Assembly: GCA_947457605.1 (NCBI GenBank)
Contig: CANGWP010000147.1
Coordinates: forward strand, 1-5,356
DNA: 5,356 nt
DNA from: Bdellovibrionales bacterium
GTDB lineage: Bacteria > Bdellovibrionota > UBA1018 > CAIMNF01
Reading direction: 5' to 3'
This document shows positions 1 through 4,809 of this stretch, one piece after another. The notes under the pieces were generated by a model. That model had not been told where the DNA came from, made no database searches, and saw only the letters and a list, made by a program, of their open reading frames with translations. The stretch's first letter is position 1, and every line of letters starts with the position of its first letter. Position numbers and translations under genes: made by a program.

Positions 1-172
<172 letters not shown>

Positions 173-183
<11 letters not shown>

Positions 184-202
184 AACGGCCTCATGCTACC
201 CT
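173..202 (+). promoter_or_regulatory. Candidate sigma-70-type promoter for the amidase gene
   Basis: TTGACG (173-178) is followed after 18 bases by TACCCT (197-202), preceded by TG plus one base (194-196), which makes an extended -10. Transcription would begin near 209-210, only a few bases before the GTG pair at 212 and 215, so the mRNA would have almost no leader. The spacer covers the mutY start codon (181-183) on the other strand. A second TTGACG at 164-169 is explained by two Val-Lys codon pairs of mutY. The call rests on box match and spacing only. Confidence 0.45.
189..193 (-). promoter_or_regulatory. Ribosome binding site of mutY
   Basis: On the minus strand TGAGG lies 5 bases before the GTG at 183. 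It fixes the mutY start and contrasts with the divergent amidase, which has no such site. A TAGCAT hexamer just upstream on the same strand resembles a -10 box, but it has no convincing -35 partner. Confidence 0.6.
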
Positions 203-211
203 GAATTCTGC

Positions 212-1051
212 GTGGTGAGGAACCTGATTTTCACAGTATTTCTTCTTTTTTTCTCCGTAGTTTCAGCTCCGATCTCGGATGCTCGGGACCCCTCCAAAAA
301 ATTCCTGGTGGTGATTGATCCCGGACACGGGGGCTCCGATACGGGAGCGGTTTATGAAGGCGGAAAAACCCGTCTGACCGAGAAGCACTTCACCCTTCTT
401 CTTGCGCGGGATCTCGCGCGGGAACTCATCATTCGCGGCCACAACGTGATCCTGACCCGCAATGATGACCGGGACTTGCTGTTGAGCGATCGCACTGCTC
501 TTGCCAACAAGGTGAAGGCCGATATTTTCATCTCAATCCATTTGAATTCGAGCGAAGAGGCAATCAAGACCGGAGGAATGGAAACCTTCATTCTGAATCA
601 CGCAACCGATGAAACATCGCGCAGGCTTGCGGATCTTGAAAACGCGGTACTCAAGGATTCCCAGGCAAACTCGGATACTGGATCCTCGAATGTTTCATTG
701 ATCATGAAAGACCTGATTCTTGATGCAAATCTTGAACCCTCCAAGGATCTTGCGTGTTCGGTACAGTCGAGAATCCGCGGAAAGATCAATGACCGCGGCG
801 TGAAACAGGCGCTTTTTTACGTTCTGCTCGGTGCGGACATGCCGAGCATCCTGATTGAATCAGGATTCATGAACTCAAAGGAGGATCGGGACAGGATCCT
901 CTACACGCGCTCAAGGCTTGCCATGGCGGCGGACATTGCGGGTGCCGTGGATGATTTCAGGCAAAACAAGGCCCGAGTCCCTTGCATGGTGCAAAGCGAG
1001 AAACACTTCCAAAGAAAAGCGGAATTGCCCCGACCAAAAAATCGGATTTAG
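212..1051 (+). CDS. Secreted N-acetylmuramoyl-L-alanine amidase (Amidase_3 family)
   Basis: This is a zinc enzyme that cuts the amide bond between MurNAc and the stem peptide of peptidoglycan in the cell envelope, as in cell separation, wall turnover or wall remodelling. Counting from the GTG at 212 (279 residues), the zinc-binding set is visible: His39 in DPGHGG, Glu57 in LTEK and His110 in SIHLNS. The catalytic glutamate is Glu216 in ILIESGF, preceded by the family's RGVKQALFYVLLGADMPS. The N-terminus is a signal peptide: Arg3, a hydrophobic run FTVFLLFFSVV, then a likely cleavage near VSA or SDA. I see no AMIN or SPOR targeting domain; the C-terminus is a short basic tail. Starts at 212, 215 (GTG) or an upstream TTG at 164 are possible. 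The TTG would lie inside mutY and put 16 extra residues before the signal peptide, so 212/215 are preferred, although they lack a Shine-Dalgarno sequence. Confidence 0.92.
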   Translation: MVRNLIFTVFLLFFSVVSAPISDARDPSKKFLVVIDPGHGGSDTGAVYEGGKTRLTEKHFTLLLARDLARELIIRGHNVILTRNDDRDLLLSDRTALANKVKADIFISIHLNSSEEAIKTGGMETFILNHATDETSRRLADLENAVLKDSQANSDTGSSNVSLIMKDLILDANLEPSKDLACSVQSRIRGKINDRGVKQALFYVLLGADMPSILIESGFMNSKEDRDRILYTRSRLAMAADIAGAVDDFRQNKARVPCMVQSEKHFQRKAELPRPKNRI

Positions 1052-1059
1052 CACGACAG

Positions 1060-1566
1060 TCACGCTTCCATGGAAAGCCACTTCAGGATTTTTTCAGGCA
1101 TCTTTGGAGGATCAATGTGCACCTTGATCAAGCGCAAGGTTTCTTCAGGCGAAATGTTCCTGTGATCTCCGCGGAACAATGCCTTTACCAATCCCACTGC
1201 GATTGTTCGATTCTTTCGCTCGAAGCGCTGCTCAATATAAAACCACTTTTCATCCCAACCAATCACTTTGGTCCGTAGACGATAGCGCTGGAATGGAAGC
1301 AAAGATACTTTGTACCGGATGTTCACCGCTCCCACGAGTGGCTGCCAACGATGGCGAAACAAGGCTGCGGCAAGATCCGTGCGAATCAGAAGATCGAGCC
1401 TGCCGAGGTCCATGAGAGATAGAAACCTCCCATTGTTCATGTGGAGGTTCAGATCCAGATCATTGGGAAGCACCGTAAGATTCAAAACCGATTCCGAGAG
1501 AGGATGCAGTTTCTTCCGGAAAAAACCCTCTAGAATGATCCCGATCAGGCGAAAAATCAGATTCAT
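1060..1566 (-). CDS. THEM6-like hotdog-fold thioesterase family protein
   Basis: This 168-residue protein belongs to the 4HBT-type hotdog superfamily, whose members hydrolyse acyl-CoA or related thioesters. It resembles the THEM6 (UPF0670) branch better than YbgC: residues 32-48 read VLPNDLDLNLHMNNGRF, followed by a DLGR motif, then IGWDEKWFYIEQRF, and near the C-terminus SPEE...IDPPKMPEKILKWL. All of these have counterparts in THEM6 as I remember that family. The N-terminus is a hydrophobic or amphipathic helix (MNLIFRLIGIILEGFF), so membrane association is likely. Substrate is unknown, and THEM6-type proteins lack a settled enzymatic role. The ATG at 1566 overlaps the holA stop as ATGA, and GAGG lies a few bases upstream, so it is preferred over an upstream start at 1611 inside holA. 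It is probably translated by coupling to holA. It ends 8 bases from the convergent amidase gene. Confidence 0.85.
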   Translation of the reverse strand: MNLIFRLIGIILEGFFRKKLHPLSESVLNLTVLPNDLDLNLHMNNGRFLSLMDLGRLDLLIRTDLAAALFRHRWQPLVGAVNIRYKVSLLPFQRYRLRTKVIGWDEKWFYIEQRFERKNRTIAVGLVKALFRGDHRNISPEETLRLIKVHIDPPKMPEKILKWLSMEA

Positions 1567-2573
1567 CGCCTCGGCCCGCCTTTTTGAACCTCGAAGATCA
1601 GTCCGGCCCAAAGTCCCTCGGAAGAAAGCCTGGTATTCTTCAAAGAAAAATCGATCTCAAACAGTGCATGCTCAAGATCCTGGATCGAATGACGATTCCA
1701 GGATGCACGCCAGCGATCGAGCTTTTGCTGAAGCATGGGATTGCGCCGCTCAAGGGACGGGGTTCTGGTTTCTTGTTCCAGGAGATAGGCTTTGAACTGC
1801 CTGAGATTCCAGGCGAGGAGCCCAAGAAACGGCAACTGCACCTCCATATCCCTCGAAAAATGATGCACGACCCGCAATGCGCGCTTTTGATCTTTCATGA
1901 AAATCGCGTCGATGAACTCATCTTGAGCATAAGCGCTCACACCGGATCGCAAGGCATCTGCTCGCAGAGCAGGATCCTCCCCGATCAACTCAAGCTTGGA
2001 AAGCTCCTGATCCACAATGTCGAGACTCCAAGGGTCAAGACCCCGAAGCGAGAGCCGTTCCGGATCTCCCAGGGAAAGGCTTCGTCGTTTCGCAAGAAAC
2101 TCAATCCATGCCTCCCGCTCATGCTCTTTCACTTCCTCGCAGGGGACAATCGCCGCCAAATCCGACAGGACCTTTGATGCTTTTTTCCGGCCATCAAAGG
2201 ACTTTGAGATGAGAATCAACACCGTGGGAAAATCCTCGGGAGCAGCGGGATCCGTGCTCACCAGGCCATGAAGATACTCCGACAGGGGATCGAGATTTCT
2301 CCATTCTTCGACATTCCGAACCAGAATCAATTTTGTGGTTCCCATCATGGAGCCGCTTTGGGCTGAATCAAGAATCCGTTCAATGCCGGCATCGGATGCG
2401 TCGAATTTCTCTAGATTGAAGTCATTGATCTCTGACTCCTTCAGCACGGTGCGGCTGATCTTACGCATCAACTCGCGTGCTTTCATGGCCTCAGTTCCAA
2501 AAATAAAATAGACCGGACGCACCTTCCCTTTTTCGAGTTCCTTTTGAATGAGCTTTGGCTCCAATTTCGGCAT
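1563..2573 (-). CDS. holA: DNA polymerase III subunit delta (clamp loader)
   Basis: Delta is the clamp-opening subunit of the DNA polymerase III clamp loader; it binds the sliding clamp DnaN and prises it open for loading on primed DNA. The 336 residues match the family's usual length of about 340. Visible features are the N-terminal RPVYFIFGTEAMKARELM (about 19-36), where the family has its degenerate AAA+ strand and loop. Then come SGSMMGTTKLILVRNVEEW (about 73-91), a central linker domain with DIVDQELSKLELI, and the C-terminal helical collar with LPFLGLLAWNLRQFKAYLL and a final arginine-rich tail. The ATG at 2573 has only a weak GAAAG upstream. It is first of a two-gene unit with the THEM6-like gene and diverges from nrdR across 82 bases. 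I rate identification as strong although delta sequences are poorly conserved. Confidence 0.9.
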   Translation of the reverse strand: MPKLEPKLIQKELEKGKVRPVYFIFGTEAMKARELMRKISRTVLKESEINDFNLEKFDASDAGIERILDSAQSGSMMGTTKLILVRNVEEWRNLDPLSEYLHGLVSTDPAAPEDFPTVLILISKSFDGRKKASKVLSDLAAIVPCEEVKEHEREAWIEFLAKRRSLSLGDPERLSLRGLDPWSLDIVDQELSKLELIGEDPALRADALRSGVSAYAQDEFIDAIFMKDQKRALRVVHHFSRDMEVQLPFLGLLAWNLRQFKAYLLEQETRTPSLERRNPMLQQKLDRWRASWNRHSIQDLEHALFEIDFSLKNTRLSSEGLWAGLIFEVQKGGPRR

Positions 2574-2617
2574 GCTTTCAGTGGTTTATCGGGGATTGGC
2601 TCGTTTGAAAAGGTAAA

Positions 2618-2647
2618 TTGCCTGAGGCACCCTTTTTGGTGTACATT
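2618..2647 (+). promoter_or_regulatory. Candidate promoter for nrdR
   Basis: TTGCCT (2618-2623) is followed after 18 bases by TACATT (2642-2647). The expected transcription start falls at about 2654-2655, at or one base before the nrdR ATG (2656), so the message would be leaderless. No purine-rich ribosome binding site precedes the ATG, which fits. The -35 box overlaps a palindrome. I found no convincing NrdR box here, so autorepression is not supported by what is visible. Confidence 0.4.
2619..2629. repeat. 11-bp perfect palindrome in the holA-nrdR divergent region
   Basis: TGCCTGAGGCA is a 5-bp inverted repeat around a central G. It is loosely flanked by AAAAGG (2608-2613) and CCTTTT (2631-2636), which could extend an imperfect stem. 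It covers the candidate nrdR -35 box and lies about 46 bases upstream of holA, so a bound protein could affect nrdR. It may also occur by chance. Confidence 0.35.
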
Positions 2648-2655
2648 GCCCCTTT

Positions 2656-3171
2656 ATGAAATGTCCCTACTGCTCCACTCCAGAAACCAAGGTGATCGAT
2701 TCACGCTTGAATCAGACTGCCGACATGACCCGCAGGCGCCGGGAGTGTTCCGAGTGTGGGGGCAGATTTACCACCTATGAACGGGTGGAAGAGTTCATGC
2801 CAAACGTCATCAAGAAGGACGGAAGGCGCGAGCCCTTCTCCCGGGACAAGATCGTAGCCGGACTTCAAAAAGCTTGCCAAAAGCGGCCGATTACCGGAGG
2901 CCAGATTGAAGCTGCAGTATCCGAGATCGAGAAAAAGATCCAAAGCTACGGCTTGAAGGAAATTCCCGCCAACAGCATCGGGGGCATGCTGATGTCCGCT
3001 CTTCACAAGCTAGACAAGGTTGCCTACGTCCGTTTTGCGTCGGTATATCGTGAGTTTCGGGATGTAGAAGAATTTGTAGCTGATTTGAACCAGATCTCCC
3101 CCCAGGACAATGCCCCAGTCCGGGAAAAAGAGAATCTGACTTTTCCCTTTTTGAATGAGGCAGACACATGA
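2656..3171 (+). CDS. nrdR: Transcriptional repressor NrdR
   Basis: NrdR represses ribonucleotide reductase genes, sensing ATP and dATP through its ATP-cone and binding NrdR boxes in nrd promoters. All 171 residues fit the family. The N-terminal zinc ribbon has its four cysteines at 3, 6, 31 and 34 (MKCPYC and ECSECGGRFTTYERV), with RRRR at 26-29. The ATP-cone follows from about residue 51 with VIKKDGRREPFSRDKIVAGL. Then comes VRFASVYREFRDVEEF near the end, plus a C-terminal tail of about 25 polar residues. The start is certain because the zinc ribbon begins at residue 3, yet there is no Shine-Dalgarno sequence and a promoter-like element ends 8 bases upstream. Its stop overlaps the nusB start as ATGA. 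The regulated reductase genes are not in this window. Confidence 0.97.
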   Translation: MKCPYCSTPETKVIDSRLNQTADMTRRRRECSECGGRFTTYERVEEFMPNVIKKDGRREPFSRDKIVAGLQKACQKRPITGGQIEAAVSEIEKKIQSYGLKEIPANSIGGMLMSALHKLDKVAYVRFASVYREFRDVEEFVADLNQISPQDNAPVREKENLTFPFLNEADT

Positions 3172-3644
3172 AGCCATCGAACACCATCACACTCACTCCC
3201 CGCCAAAAGGCAAGGGAGCTTGCGTTTCAATTCCTTTATCGGTTTGATCGCGAAACCGCGGAGGAATTCACTCCGGGGCAGATTGAGTCTGAATTTCGAA
3301 AACACTCGGAGCATTTCGGGGAATTTCAGCACTCCTTTGACTTTGCTCTTCGCCTGATCCAAATGACCCTGAAGGAAATCCGCTCCATTGACTCGCTGAT
3401 CGCAGCCCAGGCCTCCAATTGGAAAATGGACCGCCTCGGTTCTGTGGAAAAGGCGTTTCTACGGATTGGGACCGCGGAACTCATGTTCTTCAAAGATGTG
3501 CCCGCCTCTGTGACACTGAATGAGATCATCGAACTCAGCAAGGCGTTTGGAGAAGATGATACCCCATTGTTTTTAAACGGGATTCTGGACCCAATCAGCA
3601 AACTGCCCGAAGCCCTTGCCGGCAAAGTTCCGTCCGATTCTTGA
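3168..3644 (+). CDS. nusB: Transcription antitermination factor NusB
   Basis: NusB pairs with NusE (ribosomal protein S10) on boxA RNA to form the antitermination complex that supports rRNA transcription and maturation. The 158-residue protein is all-helical in type. The family's opening RQKARELAFQFLYRFD (12-27) contains the RNA-binding arginine-rich helix. The middle has IDSLIAAQASNWKMDRLGSVEKAFLRIGTAEL, and the end has SVTLNEIIELSKAFG followed by PLFLNGILD. The N-terminal segment before RQKARE is some eight residues longer than the shortest homologues. ATG 3168 overlaps the nrdR stop (ATGA) and has GAGG 7 bases upstream. In many bacteria riboflavin genes separate nrdR from nusB; here they are directly joined. 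Confidence 0.95.
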   Translation: MKPSNTITLTPRQKARELAFQFLYRFDRETAEEFTPGQIESEFRKHSEHFGEFQHSFDFALRLIQMTLKEIRSIDSLIAAQASNWKMDRLGSVEKAFLRIGTAELMFFKDVPASVTLNEIIELSKAFGEDDTPLFLNGILDPISKLPEALAGKVPSDS

Positions 3645-3647
3645 CTG

Positions 3648-3677
3648 TTTTAAAAAGGGGAGCCAATCAGCTATGCT
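3648..3677 (+). promoter_or_regulatory. Weak promoter-like element between nusB and the next gene
   Basis: TTTTAA (3648-3653), 18 bases, then TATGCT (3672-3677) gives a weak match. A better -35 box, TTGACT at 3641-3646, is too far away (25 bases). If used, transcription would start near the GTG at 3684. The 39-base gap holds no terminator, so read-through from nrdR-nusB is also likely. Confidence 0.22.
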
Positions 3678-3684
3678 GAAGAGG
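3678..3684 (+). promoter_or_regulatory. Shine-Dalgarno-like GAAGAGG near competing start codons
   Basis: GAAGAGG ends at 3684, eight bases before a GTG at 3693, which is ideal spacing for that codon. It overlaps the GTG at 3684 and is too close to the TTG at 3687. The protein's apparent first strand (KVDYA) favours the earlier starts, so the two lines of evidence disagree. Confidence 0.35.
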
Positions 3685-4088
3685 TGTTGAAGGTGGATTA
3701 CGCCCTAAGCCAAAGCAAAATTTCCGGAGTAATGCTGTTGTGTTACGAGAACGATCGCCCTCTTCAGGGATCTCTCGCTGATCTCGACTGGCGTTTCAAC
3801 GGCCATTTCACTCAGCTCCTAAAAAACCAGACCCTCACCGGCGCTGAGGGAGAAGTTCTCTTCACTCCGCTTAGATGGAACCAGCACGTTTTTCACTTTT
3901 TGATTCTGGGTGGTGGCTTTCTGGACTCGGAAATCGAACGTCCGATTCGGTCACAGAAACTTTTTGAAATCGGTCTTCAAAAAATTGATGAACTCAAACT
4001 TTCCAGGATGGCAGCCTCCCGAAAAGACTGGAACATTCCGGAAGACCACGCAGGAGCCACGAAAAGAGGTTTATGGATCGTAAACTAA
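3684..4088 (+). CDS. Stand-alone protein resembling the M17 leucyl aminopeptidase N-terminal (macro-like) domain
   Basis: No known function can be assigned. Its 134 residues follow the layout of the N-terminal domain of M17 leucyl aminopeptidases: a strand VDYAL, then GVMLLCYENDRPLQGSLADL (15-34), DWRFNGHFTQLL (35-46), GAEGEVLFTP (53-62) and a strand FHFLILGGG (70-78), where the peptidases have the ...LLLVGLG strand. The metal-binding peptidase domain is absent and does not follow in any frame, so it cannot be an aminopeptidase. Similar stand-alone proteins with ERPL..G and DWR..G motifs occur in delta-group bacteria, from memory. A binding or scaffold role is a guess. Start codons GTG 3684, TTG 3687 and GTG 3693 are all possible. 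The gene overlaps the next by 16 bases (or 1 base) and lies in the chain leading to prkA. Confidence 0.75.
   Translation: MLKVDYALSQSKISGVMLLCYENDRPLQGSLADLDWRFNGHFTQLLKNQTLTGAEGEVLFTPLRWNQHVFHFLILGGGFLDSEIERPIRSQKLFEIGLQKIDELKLSRMAASRKDWNIPEDHAGATKRGLWIVN
4064..4069 (+). promoter_or_regulatory. Shine-Dalgarno-like AAGAGG at the second chain gene
   Basis: AAGAGG lies 3 bases before ATG 4073 and 18 bases before ATG 4088. The spacing is short for the first and long for the second, so the start stays open; ATG 4088 instead forms a TAATG stop-start overlap with the preceding gene. Confidence 0.3.
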
Positions 4089-4363
4089 TGTTGTTCTCTT
4101 GGAGCGATCTTGAACAAGGCCGGGTCAAGCAGCCGAAATCCGATTTGAAAGACCTCTCCGGCTTCAACTCCATCGAGAATATGATTCATCATTCCCTTTC
4201 CCCACCCAAACTCATCCAAACCCATTCTCCGGCCGGATCACTTCTCAAGGAGCCCAGAAACATCGAACGTCCGTTTCAAGACGAGAATCTCTTGAAAAAG
4301 CTCATCCAATACAAGAATCAAATTCCCCTCTCGCCCAGAATCATTCGGGCAACCGACTCATGA
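4073..4363 (+). CDS. Hypothetical 96-residue protein in the prkA chain
   Basis: I do not recognise this protein. It is small, without a signal peptide or membrane segment, and starts with a compact piece (LMLFSWSDLEQGRVKQPKSD) followed by a low-complexity-like polar middle rich in Ser, Pro and Lys. It ends in a basic stretch with KKLIQYKNQ and SPRIIRATD. It may be partly disordered. Two starts compete: ATG 4073, with AAGAGG 3 bases upstream, and ATG 4088 (91 residues), which overlaps the previous stop as TAATG. Its own stop overlaps the next start as ATGA (4360-4363). The coding call rests on the matching overlaps at both ends and the absence of any competing gene on this stretch. Confidence 0.7.
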   Translation: MDRKLMLFSWSDLEQGRVKQPKSDLKDLSGFNSIENMIHHSLSPPKLIQTHSPAGSLLKEPRNIERPFQDENLLKKLIQYKNQIPLSPRIIRATDS

Positions 4364-4809
4364 TCTGGGGTGAAGTGGTCAATTCCGTCCGAAAGCTCCA
4401 CCTTCACTTGGTTCAGGAACATTCACTGGATCCGGCTCTTTACACCAGGGACATTTCAATAGACACAACCCCTCTTCCATTTCCAGATTCAATCGATGAC
4501 TTTGACGAATGGGATGAGCCCCAACTTCCTCAGGACCTTCAGGACCTTTTGCCGCTGCATCCAGTGGAAAGGGCCCTGATCGAGGGACCGATCCTTCCCA
4601 TCCAGATCATCCAATTCACAACTCCGAAAGAAATTGAGTCCCTTTTGGCCTCCATTCTTGCTCTTGAGAAGGAATGGATGGAAAAGAGCGGAACATTCTC
4701 GAACGAACGAATGAATGCCACTCGTGACTTTTTGAGAGCAGAGGGGCTAAAACTCCTGGTTCGTGCAGGATTGCGCACGTTGACCTCAACGAAGGAAATG
4801 AAATCATGA
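4360..4809 (+). CDS. Hypothetical acidic 149-residue protein directly upstream of prkA
   Basis: I do not recognise this protein. The first 35 residues (VVNSVRKLHLHLVQEHSLDP) look helical. Residues about 36-70 are acidic and proline-rich (DSIDDFDEWDEPQLPQDLQDLL), and the remainder looks helical again (ESLLASILALEKEWMEKSG, then NATRDFLRAEGLKLLVRAGL). No signal peptide or membrane span is seen, so a cytoplasmic protein is likely. The ATG overlaps the preceding stop (ATGA at 4360-4363) without a Shine-Dalgarno sequence, suggesting translational coupling. The stop overlaps the prkA start in the same way (4806-4809). A regulator or partner of PrkA is a reasonable guess from position only. Confidence 0.75.
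   Translation: MIWGEVVNSVRKLHLHLVQEHSLDPALYTRDISIDTTPLPFPDSIDDFDEWDEPQLPQDLQDLLPLHPVERALIEGPILPIQIIQFTTPKEIESLLASILALEKEWMEKSGTFSNERMNATRDFLRAEGLKLLVRAGLRTLTSTKEMKS
4531..4548 (+). repeat. Two tandem copies of a 9-bp unit inside the acidic protein gene
   Basis: CAGGACCTT occurs twice head to tail and encodes QDLQDL. It keeps the frame and lies in the acidic, probably flexible segment. It looks like a small replication-slippage duplication. Confidence 0.6.

Noticed and set aside
918..1278. Plus-strand open frames across the amidase-thioesterase junction
   Set aside because: They overlap two well-supported genes in other frames and have no recognisable motifs.
1567..1611. Upstream start of the thioesterase at 1611
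   Set aside because: It would extend 45 bases into holA; ATG 1566 with an ATGA overlap and a nearby GAGG fits better, and the hydrophobic N-terminus begins there.
1584..2177. A 197-codon open frame on the plus strand opposite holA
   Set aside because: It lies wholly antisense to a well-supported holA, shows no domain, and looks like a by-product of holA codon use.
3616..3625. TTGCCGGCAA palindrome near the end of nusB as a terminator
   Set aside because: It is a perfect 10-bp palindrome, but it has no loop and no T-tract follows, so it cannot work as an intrinsic terminator.
3641..3646. TTGACT at the nusB stop as a -35 box
   Set aside because: No -10-like hexamer lies at 16-18 bases; the nearest candidate, TATGCT, is 25 bases away.
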